Source: an uncultured Clostridia bacterium
GTDB lineage: Bacteria; Bacillota; Clostridia; Oscillospirales; Ruminococcaceae
Assembly (NCBI GenBank): GCA_947381875.1
Contig: CANCXY010000016.1
Coordinates: 1-23,197 of the forward strand
DNA: 23,197 nucleotides
Direction of reading: 5' to 3'
A program made the position numbers and the translations under genes. Every line of letters begins with the position of its first letter. Position 1 is the first letter of the stretch. The notes beneath the pieces were generated by a model, which worked only from the letters and a program-made list of their open reading frames with translations, searched no databases and was not told where the DNA came from. Of the stretch, positions 1-6,238 are shown in pieces.

Positions 1-572
1 CTGAGGCGGGGATCTTTCATGATTGGCTCTACCACCATTTCACTCAGGATCCATTTTAGGGATGGGCGCTCATATTCCTCATAGTCATCGTGCCAGAGCT
101 GGTGCCATACATGGAACCATACAAAGTGGATGATCTCATGGATCGTCAGCCCTACAGCACCCCGCTCGCTGTTCAAATAGAAAACGTCAAAGCTGCGTTC
201 TTTCAAAAAACGCGGCGAAATGGGGTTCATGCTGATATTGCATTGGAGATCGTTAAAGATGCCCGCGCAGTCTATGTCAAAGGCGTCTGTCAGGGCGGCG
301 GTGATTTGCGCCCTGCAATAGTCCCAGTGACGGGCGTACAGGGACACTTTTTCCTGAAGCTGTCCTTCTATCTGCAAGTAGACCGCTTGAAAGGTGCGTT
401 CAAGATATGCCTTCTTTTCTGAAAATGGCAGGTTTTCCGCGTAATCTTTATCCAACTGGGGGTAGAAATGATACAGAGGCCCCGACCAGAAGGCGGTTTC
501 ACCTTCCGTTTGAGACAACAGGATTTGATGAATCATATAGTCCGCGCCAGGATTTGTGAAGGTGACGTTCAT
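1..572 (-). CDS. Hypothetical protein with HEIIH metallopeptidase-like motif (3' end outside window)
   Basis: I do not recognise this family. About 190 residues are visible, starting at the ATG at 572 and running off the left edge with no stop. The protein is soluble in appearance, with no signal peptide or membrane segment. Residues 145-149 read HEIIH, followed about 25 residues later by an acidic SEMVVEP stretch. This is the general layout of a zinc metallopeptidase (HExxH plus a downstream Glu), so a metallopeptidase-like fold is inferred, not shown. The upstream region carries a purine-rich GAGAGG about 5 bases before the ATG and a plausible minus-strand promoter at 641-670. The gene is transcribed divergently from the radical SAM gene. 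A plus-strand reading frame at 90-422 is its antisense shadow. Confidence 0.75.
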   Translation of the reverse strand, partial: MNVTFTNPGADYMIHQILLSQTEGETAFWSGPLYHFYPQLDKDYAENLPFSEKKAYLERTFQAVYLQIEGQLQEKVSLYARHWDYCRAQITAALTDAFDIDCAGIFNDLQCNISMNPISPRFLKERSFDVFYLNSERGAVGLTIHEIIHFVWFHVWHQLWHDDYEEYERPSLKWILSEMVVEPIMKDPRL

Positions 573-607
573 GGTCTGCCTCTCTTTCCGATGCTTTTCT
601 GTACTTC

Positions 608-624
608 CCCGCCCAGCGGGCGGG
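608..624. repeat. GC-rich hairpin in the leader of the HEIIH gene
   Basis: CCCGCCC and GGGCGGG form a 7-bp stem with an AGC loop. It sits between the minus-strand promoter and its gene. A similar CCCCGCCC hairpin lies upstream of clpP (20714-20738), so this may be a dispersed small repeat. Confidence 0.4.
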
Positions 625-640
625 ATAGAGTATAGGGGGA

Positions 641-670
641 ATTATATCACAAGCCCCCTGTGGATTGCAA
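641..670 (-). promoter_or_regulatory. Sigma-A-type promoter of the HEIIH gene
   Basis: Read on the minus strand there is TTGCAA (670-665), an 18-base spacer and a perfect TATAAT (646-641) preceded by TGA, an extended -10. It lies about 70 bases upstream of the start at 572. Confidence 0.6.
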
Positions 671-695
671 GCGCGCCAGTCTGTCTCAATGCAAA

Positions 696-726
696 TTGAC
701 GCTTGTCATTTCCTCCCGGATATGCT
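696..726 (+). promoter_or_regulatory. Probable promoter of the radical SAM gene
   Basis: TTGACG (696-701) is followed by TATGCT (721-726) with a long 19-base spacer; GATATG at 719-724 would give 17. The predicted transcript start near 733 lies downstream of the earliest in-frame start codon (665) and upstream of the TTG at 767, which supports the later start. Confidence 0.45.
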
Positions 727-766
727 ATGCTGTATCGTGAGCAGACTGGAAGGGGAGGGATTCCGA

Positions 767-2608
767 TTGGACGAAAAAATCAAAACGGCGCTGGCCGCTG
801 TGCAGAAGCCTGGGCGCTATACGGGCGGTGAGGCGGGGTGCGTCTATAAGAAAAAAGAGGATGTAGCGCTTCGGTTCGCGTTTTGCTTTCCCGATACCTA
901 TGAGGTAGGCATGTCGTTCCTGGGCATGAAGATCCTGTATGAGATACTCAACAAGCACGAGGACATCTGGTGCGAACGCGTGTTTATGCCGTGGGTGGAT
1001 ATGAAGGAGCAGATGGAGCGGCTGGACATCCCCCTGTACGCGCTCGAAAGCAAGGACCCCCTGCGCATGTTCGATGTGATCGGCTTTACGCTGCAATATG
1101 AGCTTTCCTATACCAATATCTTAGCCATGCTCGACCTCGCGCATGTGCCATTTTACGCGAAGGACAGGGGAGAGGACGACCCCTTTATTGTCGCGGGCGG
1201 CCCGTGCGTATGCAACGCGGAGCCGCTGGCGGATTTTTTCGACCTGATGATGCTCGGCGAGGGCGAAGTACAGCTTCCCGACGTATGCCGCACGATCATT
1301 GACGGGCGCAAAGAGGGGCTGTGCAAGCGCGATATTTTGAAACGGCTGTGCAGGATCAAGGGCGTATATGTGCCCGTGTTTTATGATGTTTCCTACCTGC
1401 CGGATGGCCGTGTGGAGGCCATCACCGCCCGCGAGGGCGCACCGGAGGTGGTTCGGAAAGCAATTATCGTGGATATGAATACACAGCCCCCGCCCGAAAA
1501 CTTTGTGGTGCCGATGGTCGGCGCGGTACACGACCGCGCACAGATCGAGGTGCTGCGCGGTTGTGTGCGCGGCTGCCGGTTCTGCCAGGCGGGTTTCCTC
1601 TACCGCCCCATGCGGGAGCGGGACGCCGGTCTACTCTCCCAAGCAGGCAGGAACCTCTGCGGGAACACCGGCTACGATGAAATCTCGCTCACGTCGCTCT
1701 CCACCAGCGACCACAGCCAGTTGGAAACGCTGCTGGATGATATGCTGGCATGGACGCCTGAGGAGCATGTCAGTATGTCGCTGCCCTCCCTGCGCATCGA
1801 CAATTTCTCAGAATCGCTTGTGCGCAAAACAACCAAAGTGCGCAAAAGCGGCCTGACGTTCGCCCCAGAAGCGGGCACCCAGCGCCTGCGCGACGTGATC
1901 AATAAAAACGTGACGGAGGAGGAGATCGAACGCACCTGTACGCTGGCATTTGACGCGGGTTATACCTCGGTGAAGCTGTATTTTATGCTGGGCCTCCCCA
2001 CAGAAACGATGGAGGATGTCGAGGGAATCGCCCAGACGGCGCAGCGCATTGTCGACCTGTATTATCAAAACGAGAACCACCCCAAGGGGAAAGGGGTGCA
2101 GGTATCCATCAGCGTAGCGTGCTTTGTGCCCAAGCCTATGACACCGTTCCAGTTCATGGGGCAGGATACCGGGGAAGTACTGCGGGAGAAACAGCAGCAC
2201 CTTTTACACAGCGTCAAAAGCCGCAAGATCAGCGTGAGCTACCACGACAGCCGCACCAGCTTCTTGGAAGCGGTGTTCGCGAAAGGGGACAGGCGTCTTT
2301 CCCGCGCGCTTGTCGAGGCATACAGGCGCGGTTGCTTTTTTGACAGTTGGGAAGAACAGTTCCACTTTGACACATGGCTGGAAGTGTTCCGCGACCTCGG
2401 CATTGACCCGGCGTTTTACGCAAATCGCGCCATCGGGCTGGACGAGGTGACGCCGTGGAGCCATTTGGATTACGGTGTCAGCCATGAATACCTGGTGCGG
2501 GAATATCAAAAGGCGCTTTGCGCCAAAACGACGCCGCCATGTAACCGCGCGTGCAGCGGCTGCGGCGCGAATACACTGTTGGGAGGTCCCTGCTTTGTGT
2601 ACGATTAG
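767..2608 (+). CDS. B12-binding/radical SAM protein, TIGR03960 family
   Basis: This encodes a 613-residue protein with an N-terminal RYTGGE-containing segment and a cobalamin-binding-like region. A radical SAM core follows, with CVRGCRFC (Cys266, Cys270, Cys273) as the expected 4Fe-4S site that binds S-adenosylmethionine. The C-terminus is Cys-rich (CNRACSGCG), as in this family. Its reaction is not established. The family is nearly always next to, or fused with, the DUF2344 protein encoded immediately downstream, and has been linked to RNA modification only by analogy. I place the start at TTG 767 because GGGGAGGGA ends 6 bases before it and family members begin at the DEKIKxAL block. A more upstream start at 665 would precede the promoter. 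The stop overlaps the next gene by 14 bases, indicating translational coupling. Confidence 0.88.
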   Translation: MDEKIKTALAAVQKPGRYTGGEAGCVYKKKEDVALRFAFCFPDTYEVGMSFLGMKILYEILNKHEDIWCERVFMPWVDMKEQMERLDIPLYALESKDPLRMFDVIGFTLQYELSYTNILAMLDLAHVPFYAKDRGEDDPFIVAGGPCVCNAEPLADFFDLMMLGEGEVQLPDVCRTIIDGRKEGLCKRDILKRLCRIKGVYVPVFYDVSYLPDGRVEAITAREGAPEVVRKAIIVDMNTQPPPENFVVPMVGAVHDRAQIEVLRGCVRGCRFCQAGFLYRPMRERDAGLLSQAGRNLCGNTGYDEISLTSLSTSDHSQLETLLDDMLAWTPEEHVSMSLPSLRIDNFSESLVRKTTKVRKSGLTFAPEAGTQRLRDVINKNVTEEEIERTCTLAFDAGYTSVKLYFMLGLPTETMEDVEGIAQTAQRIVDLYYQNENHPKGKGVQVSISVACFVPKPMTPFQFMGQDTGEVLREKQQHLLHSVKSRKISVSYHDSRTSFLEAVFAKGDRRLSRALVEAYRRGCFFDSWEEQFHFDTWLEVFRDLGIDPAFYANRAIGLDEVTPWSHLDYGVSHEYLVREYQKALCAKTTPPCNRACSGCGANTLLGGPCFVYD

Positions 2609-3254
2609 AGTATGGTTTACAAAAACAGGGGAGGCTTCCTATATCTCCCTGCTGGACCTTCAGCGCGTGATGCAGCGCGCGCTGAAACGCTCCCGTCTGC
2701 CTGTGTGGTACACACTGGGGTTTAATCCGCATATCTATATGACATTCTCCGTGCCACTCCCGCTCGGCCAGGAGAGCCTGTGCGAAACCGTCGATTTCAA
2801 AACCGAGGCGGAAGGTTACGATTGGGCCGGGGCCTGCGATGCCCTCTCAGCCTGCCTACCGCAAGGCATCGACGTTTTGCGTATGGCCCCCGCCGCGCTG
2901 GACGCAAACGAGATTGCCAGTGCCGCCTATACCGTCTGCTATGATGAAAAAAATGCCCCGGCAGCGCGCGCCGCATGGGAAGCCTACAACGCGGTGTCCA
3001 GCGCGGAGGTGGTGAAGGAGGGCAAGCGCGGGAAAAAGAAAGCGATCGACCTGAAAACCCACCTTCCGGCGGCATCACTGAGGGAGGAAAACGGGGGACT
3101 GGCTGTTTCCATGTGCCTGCCCGCGGGCAATACGCTCAACATCAACCCCGCGCTGATCTTGGCCTGGCTGGAAACGGAACATGCGCTGCCCGCCATGGCA
3201 GGGAGTGTCCTGCGCACAGGGGTCTATATCAAAAACGGGGAACGCTTTGCCTGA
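2595..3254 (+). CDS. TIGR03936 family / DUF2344 protein
   Basis: This is a 219-residue protein beginning CTIRVWFTKTGEASYISLLD and continuing QRALKRSRLPVWYTLGFNPH, the typical N-terminal signature of DUF2344. The family is the obligate partner of TIGR03960 radical SAM proteins and is a separate gene here. Its role is unknown; association with RNA metabolism is an inference from neighbours in other Clostridia. The start is TTG 2595 with GGGAGGT 7-8 bases upstream. The longer in-frame extension back to 2475 reads through the radical SAM gene and has no family match. In many Clostridia ribosomal protein L21/L27 genes or RNase G lie downstream; here a repeat and a mobile island follow instead. Confidence 0.85.
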   Translation: MCTIRVWFTKTGEASYISLLDLQRVMQRALKRSRLPVWYTLGFNPHIYMTFSVPLPLGQESLCETVDFKTEAEGYDWAGACDALSACLPQGIDVLRMAPAALDANEIASAAYTVCYDEKNAPAARAAWEAYNAVSSAEVVKEGKRGKKKAIDLKTHLPAASLREENGGLAVSMCLPAGNTLNINPALILAWLETEHALPAMAGSVLRTGVYIKNGERFA

Positions 3255-3273
3255 TATGGAACAGGATGGGTTT

Positions 3274-3321
3274 CCAAAGGGGCTGTGCCCCTTTGGCGGA
3301 GTCCAGAGGCAGAGCCTCTGG
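3274..3321. repeat. Twin-hairpin intergenic repeat
   Basis: Two perfect hairpins stand side by side: CCAAAGGGGC/GCCCCTTTGG (10 bp, TGT loop, 3274-3296) and CCAGAGGC/GCCTCTGG (8 bp, AGA loop, 3303-3321). Neither is followed by a T-run, so this looks more like a dispersed REP-type element than a standard terminator. It may still stop transcription from the radical SAM/DUF2344 pair. Confidence 0.6.
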
Positions 3322-3345
3322 GAAGCCCCCGCCCCGCCGGAAAAT

Positions 3346-3360
3346 TTCAAGCGGGAAATT
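3346..3360 (+). repeat. Left copy of 15-bp direct repeat flanking the island (putative attL)
   Basis: TTCAAGCGGGAAATT occurs here and again, identically and in the same orientation, at 11920-11934. With the neighbouring bases this copy forms AATTTC-6 bases-GAAATT, a small dyad such as recombinases bind. Confidence 0.55.
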
Positions 3361-3485
3361 GGCAAAGTCAAGGAGATAAAGCAACATTGTTACACTTTTG
3401 TAACTTTTAAGGAAATTTCTGGGATTTTTGTTTTTGGCCTTGGTGGCCGCTGACGGACGCCAAAAGGTGAGCGGCTCTACTTGAT

Positions 3486-4658
3486 TCAATCGTCTTGCAC
3501 ACTTGTGCAAGACGGGGGCGGGTTCATGCCTTCACCCGCAAGGTTGGGTCTACTGTCGGGAGATTCGGGGCGGGTGGTGAAACGGAAAAAGTTTTTCACA
3601 CGCTCCGGGTTTTGCAGGGGGAGGTTGTCTAACTGCTCAAAAAATGCCTGCTGACTGCTCCTGCCGCCTAAGATGGGGCGTCTGATGTCGTTTATCCAAT
3701 CCTGCACCTGTTTTGCCTGTTTCGGGGTACACCGGGACAGGCTTTTTCCTTTGGGCAATTTGCGGCGCAATAAACGGTTACTGTTTTCGTTCGTGCCCCG
3801 TTCGCCGGGGCTTTGAGGATGGCAATAGTATACTGTGGTATCCTGTTTTTCCATGCCCTTCTGGTCGGCAAATTCGTCGCCGTTATCGCAGGTGATAGAC
3901 TGGAAAATTTTGGGGAAGTCTTTACCCAGAGCATGACGCAGTTTCAGAAGGGCTTGCACGGTATCTGCTGCTGTTTTACCATTTGCACGGATAATGATTT
4001 CCTGCCGTGTAAGACGTTCTGACAGAGTAAGGACGCTTTCTTTTTTGCCTTTTGCTTTGCCAACGACACTGTCTATTTCCCAGTGACCAAACGACGTGCG
4101 GGCTTTGATTTCCTTTGGGCGGCTCTCGATACTACGGTGATCCGCATGGTTGGCGTTTGTGCGGCGGACTACCTTTTTGTGGCGCTTTTTGCGTGGGCAT
4201 GGCAGGTCTTTCTTTTTTAGACGCGAAAACAAGCCCATATCTAAATACCGATAGGCTGTCTGTTTGGTGATGGTGATGTCAAACTGCATGGTATCCGCAA
4301 TGTACAGGATAGCTTCTTCAAAGCTATGGTTATCCAATACACGTTCTTCTATCGCTTTCAGGTAGTCAAAGCGATTGCCGATTTTAAGATCAGCGCCTTT
4401 GGCTGTCTGGGCGTAATCATGCTTTTTCTGGGCAATCTCCGCACTATATATATGGTAGGTTTCCCATGTGTCTCCGTTCAACTGTTCGCAGTCCCCTTTC
4501 TTTAGTTCGCGAGAAATGGACGAGCGATTCACGCCGAGGCGGTGGGCAATTTCCGCCTGTGAGTATCCTTCTTTGCGCCACAATTCTATTTTGATTCTTT
4601 CGTTTGGCGTGAGGAAACGGCTGTTTCTTTTTGAAGTGTACAATTCAAAAACCCCCAT
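3486..4658 (-). CDS. IS30-family transposase
   Basis: This is a DDE transposase of about 390 residues that moves the IS30 element. An N-terminal helix-turn-helix (SQAEIAHRLGVNRSSISREL) resembles the IS30 DNA-binding region. The catalytic core shows HWEIDSVVG (first Asp), ITCDNGDEF (second Asp) and ERGTNENSNRLLRR (Glu), in the order and context typical of IS30. Start choice is open: ATG 4658 has no good Shine-Dalgarno, whereas TTG 4643 sits 8 bases after GGGGG, a site resembling those of the phage-like genes to the right. After the usual RRPILGGRSS block there is a tail of some 45 residues ending SCTSVQDD, encoded partly by an 11-bp hairpin (3491-3514). The frame is intact, so the element may be active. 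Confidence 0.9.
   Translation of the reverse strand: MGVFELYTSKRNSRFLTPNERIKIELWRKEGYSQAEIAHRLGVNRSSISRELKKGDCEQLNGDTWETYHIYSAEIAQKKHDYAQTAKGADLKIGNRFDYLKAIEERVLDNHSFEEAILYIADTMQFDITITKQTAYRYLDMGLFSRLKKKDLPCPRKKRHKKVVRRTNANHADHRSIESRPKEIKARTSFGHWEIDSVVGKAKGKKESVLTLSERLTRQEIIIRANGKTAADTVQALLKLRHALGKDFPKIFQSITCDNGDEFADQKGMEKQDTTVYYCHPQSPGERGTNENSNRLLRRKLPKGKSLSRCTPKQAKQVQDWINDIRRPILGGRSSQQAFFEQLDNLPLQNPERVKNFFRFTTRPESPDSRPNLAGEGMNPPPSCTSVQDD
3491..3514. terminator. Hairpin at the 3' end of the transposase gene
   Basis: CGTCTTGCACA and TGTGCAAGACG form a perfect 11-bp stem with a 2-base loop, overlapping the last transposase codons. There is no T-run, so its role as a terminator or as part of the element end is uncertain. 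Confidence 0.4.
4631..4650. repeat. Recurring palindromic motif, copy A
   Basis: TTGAAGTGTACAATTCAAAA: TTGAA and TTCAA arms with an 8-base spacer containing TGTACA. It lies at the 5' end of the transposase gene. Compare copies at 5722, 7637, 9640 and 10548. Confidence 0.6.
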
Positions 4659-4670
4659 ATACAAGTAAAG

Positions 4671-4708
4671 CCGTGTTCCGACTGGTTCAGCCGGGACACG
4701 GTTTTTTT
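4671..4708 (+). terminator. Hairpin with T-run at the right IS end
   Basis: CCGTGTTCCG pairs with CGGGACACGG, with one mismatch or wobble, and is followed on the plus strand by seven T (4702-4708). It could block outside transcription from entering the IS antisense, or terminate antisense transcripts. On the minus strand it lies in the transposase leader. Confidence 0.5.
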
Positions 4709-4718
4709 CTTTGGGGTT

Positions 4719-4747
4719 ATCATAACAGAAATACGCCCGGTGCGCAA
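4719..4747 (-). promoter_or_regulatory. Candidate promoter for the IS30 transposase
   Basis: On the minus strand TTGCGC (4747-4742), a 17-base spacer and TATGAT (4724-4719) precede the transposase by about 60 bases. The promoter lies just outside the inferred IS end, so the transposase may be driven partly from the flanking island. Confidence 0.5.
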
Positions 4748-4803
4748 GTCTTAACTGTCATTGCTCCTTCGTCGCGGATGAAGCGTGGTGCTGGAGGAAG
4801 GTA

Positions 4804-4920
4804 CCACGGCCCGCAAAGCCAGTCAAGGGCCGCAAAATTTTTTTGCATCCGCAAACTGGGCAAAAAATTTTTGCTTTCCGCGCTTCGCGCTCCACCCTTG
4901 ACTGTCTTTGCGTTCCGTGG
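4804..4920. repeat. 26-bp inverted repeat enclosing nested AT-rich hairpins
   Basis: The left arm at 4804-4829 (starting CCACGG, ending AGTCAAGGG) is the reverse complement of 4895-4920 with three mismatches. The 65-base interior holds further palindromes: GCAAAA/TTTTGC (4832-4846), GCAAAAA/TTTTTGC (4860-4874) and a GCGC/GCGC stem. The single strand would fold into a branched structure. No reading frame here is convincing. A role as a single-strand origin, oriT or packaging-type signal is a guess. Confidence 0.6.
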
Positions 4921-4933
4921 TGTGCGGTAAATA

Positions 4934-4972
4934 TGAGGTGTGAGGCGGCTTGCGAGCCGCGCTCACACCTCA
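4934..4972. repeat. 17-bp hairpin upstream of the SprT-like gene
   Basis: TGAGGTGTGAG plus GCGGCT pair with AGCCGC plus CTCACACCTCA, with a TGCG loop and one bulged G (4961). It is not followed by a T-run. Confidence 0.65.
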
Positions 4973-5000
4973 CATTATGGGGACGGCGGACGGAAACCAG

Positions 5001-5027
5001 CGCGCCACACCGGGGACGGTGTGCGCG
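5001..5027. repeat. Third hairpin before the SprT-like gene
   Basis: CGCG-CACACC pairs with GGTGTG-CGCG around a GGGGAC loop, with one bulged C at 5005. It ends 28 bases before the SprT-like ATG, so in RNA it would sit just upstream of the ribosome binding site. Confidence 0.5.
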
Positions 5028-5055
5028 AACGGCGGACACGAAAGGAGAAGGACAG

Positions 5056-5718
5056 ATGAAACAAACAGTGAAAACCAGCAGGGCGGCAGGACAGCTTGAA
5101 AAGATGTTCCGGGCGCTGAACGCGCATTACTTTGACAGTAAAATTGAAGAACCTGTCATCACATTGCAAAAGACGCCGAGAGCCTATGGGCATGTAACGT
5201 GTAGTAAGACATGGCGAGCAGGAGACAAACAAAAGCACGAACTGAACATTGACACGGGAACGCTTAGGCGGCCTATTGAGGACATTACCGCGACGCTGTT
5301 ACATGAGATGGTATACCTCTACAATATGCAAGAGGGCATACAGGACTGTTCCCGGGGCGGGAGCTATCACAATAAGCATTTTCGGGACGAGGCCATCAAA
5401 CGTGACCTGGACATCCAAAAGGATGAGAAATACGGATGGACTATCACGCGACCAACGCCCGCCTTGTGTGATTTCATTATCACGCAGGACTGGACGGAAA
5501 TCCAGATGGGCAACGGGAGTATCTGGGATTTTCTCGGGATTGACGGCGGGGAAAACGGCAAGACGAAAGACGGGGAAGAACCAGCGGGAGACAAAGCGAA
5601 AAAGCCCAGCAGTACACGGAAATATGTTTGCCCAGCTTGCGGGGCAAGCTGCCGGGCAACCAGAGCGCTCAACCTCATTTGCGGGGATTGCAACCAGCAA
5701 ATGCAGGTGGAAGAATAA
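5056..5718 (+). CDS. SprT-like domain protein with altered zinc motif
   Basis: This 220-residue protein resembles the SprT-like proteins carried by Firmicute plasmids and conjugative elements. Residues 10-60 (MFRALNAHYFDSKIEEPVIT) form the typical N-terminal block. The metallopeptidase region reads LLHEMVYLYN, where family members normally have HEMVH: the second zinc-binding His is Tyr, a single C-to-T change in the codon. The later YHNKHF histidine is kept. The C-terminus (from about residue 190) is a zinc ribbon with CPAC and CGDC pairs. SprT-fold enzymes cut DNA-bound proteins; whether this one is catalytic is doubtful. The start at ATG 5056 has AAAGGAGAAGG upstream. The reading frame is open further upstream but only across hairpins. 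It is encoded opposite to the phage-like genes and the IS30 transposase. Confidence 0.8.
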   Translation: MKQTVKTSRAAGQLEKMFRALNAHYFDSKIEEPVITLQKTPRAYGHVTCSKTWRAGDKQKHELNIDTGTLRRPIEDITATLLHEMVYLYNMQEGIQDCSRGGSYHNKHFRDEAIKRDLDIQKDEKYGWTITRPTPALCDFIITQDWTEIQMGNGSIWDFLGIDGGENGKTKDGEEPAGDKAKKPSSTRKYVCPACGASCRATRALNLICGDCNQQMQVEE

Positions 5719-5721
5719 ATT

Positions 5722-5741
5722 TTGAAAGTGTATATTCAAAA
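5722..5741. repeat. Recurring palindromic motif, copy B
   Basis: TTGAAAGTGTATATTCAAAA, with arms that extend to ATTTTGAA (5719-5726) and TTCAAAAT (5735-5742), 8 bp each. It lies between the SprT-like stop and the next ATG, 20 bases before that start. Confidence 0.7.
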
Positions 5742-5761
5742 TTGAAAAGGGGGGCATACAC

Positions 5762-5953
5762 ATGAAAAAGATAAATGCGCAGGGGCAGGCCGTGTATTTT
5801 AACGCCGTGCAGAAGGGCGGGAAGGAAGTGTACATCATCAAATCCCTGTCCGGGCAGGCCATCCCGGACAGGGACAAGAAGCCGCACAAGAGCCGGACTT
5901 TTACCCAGCTTGCACAGGCGGAAAAATGGCTGGAAAGGAATGGGTATAAATAA
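5762..5953 (+). CDS. Small hypothetical protein (63 aa)
   Basis: I do not recognise this protein. It is hydrophilic and basic, starts MKKINAQGQAVYF, contains DRDKKPHKSRTF and ends AEKWLERNGYK, with no membrane segment, no cysteines and no clear DNA-binding motif. The start is supported by a strong AAAAGGGGGG site about 7 bases before the ATG. It lies 43 bases after the SprT-like gene in the same direction and may be co-transcribed with it, but motif copy B separates the two and could provide separate control. A GC-rich hairpin (5960-5986) follows directly after the stop. Confidence 0.65.
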   Translation: MKKINAQGQAVYFNAVQKGGKEVYIIKSLSGQAIPDRDKKPHKSRTFTQLAQAEKWLERNGYK

Positions 5954-5959
5954 AGCATT

Positions 5960-5986
5960 CGCCGCCCAGAAGCTATCTGGGCGGCG
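5960..5986 (+). terminator. Strong hairpin after the 63-aa gene
   Basis: CGCCGCCCAGA and TCTGGGCGGCG form a perfect 11-bp stem with an AGCTA loop, starting 6 bases after the stop codon. No T-run follows, so termination efficiency is uncertain. Confidence 0.55.
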
Positions 5987-6167
5987 GGGTGCGGATACTG
6001 GAACGTTCCAGAAGCCGATGCAATTTCCAGGGGAAATTCCATTGGTGCGGGAACGCTTTTTTCTTTTGGAAAAAAGATGGGCAGGAAAGGCCGGGAGAAC
6101 GGAAAGGGTACTTTTTCTTTATGAAATAGATAAGCCCACAGAGGGGCGTACAGGGGGGGCACAGAGA

Positions 6168-6208
6168 GGGCGCGCGCTTTCGGGCATTGCCCGAACCTGC
6201 GCGCGCCC
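6168..6208. repeat. Cruciform-type hairpin downstream of the Zot gene
   Basis: GGGCGCGCGC (6168-6177) pairs with GCGCGCGCCC (6199-6208), and the interior forms a second perfect stem TTCGGGC/GCCCGAA with an ATT loop (6179-6195). It lies 30 bases beyond the Zot stop codon, in the gene-free stretch 5987-6238 that otherwise holds only purine-rich runs. Position and shape recall the packaging-signal hairpin of filamentous phages; a terminator is the alternative. Confidence 0.6.
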
Positions 6209-6238
6209 GTGGTTTCAAAACCAATCGTTTCGCCATTA

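Larger units (their letters stand above)
3443..4699 (-). mobile_element. IS30-family insertion sequence
   Basis: The transposase gene is bounded by imperfect inverted ends. Reading inward, the left end has CGGCTCTACTTG (3472-3483) and the right end CGGCTTTACTTG (4673-4662, minus strand), 11 of 12 matching. Further out, GTGGCCGCTGA (left, from 3443) resembles GTGTCCCGGCTGA (right, 4699-4687). Each end also folds on itself (GCCGCT/AGCGGC on the left, CCGTGT/ACACGG on the right). The resulting length, about 1.26 kb, fits an IS30-type element. Exact termini and target duplication cannot be fixed by eye. Confidence 0.65.

Noticed and set aside
4843..5055. Upstream extension of the SprT-like reading frame
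   Set aside because: It would translate hairpin-rich DNA; ATG 5056 has a much better ribosome binding site and matches the family start.
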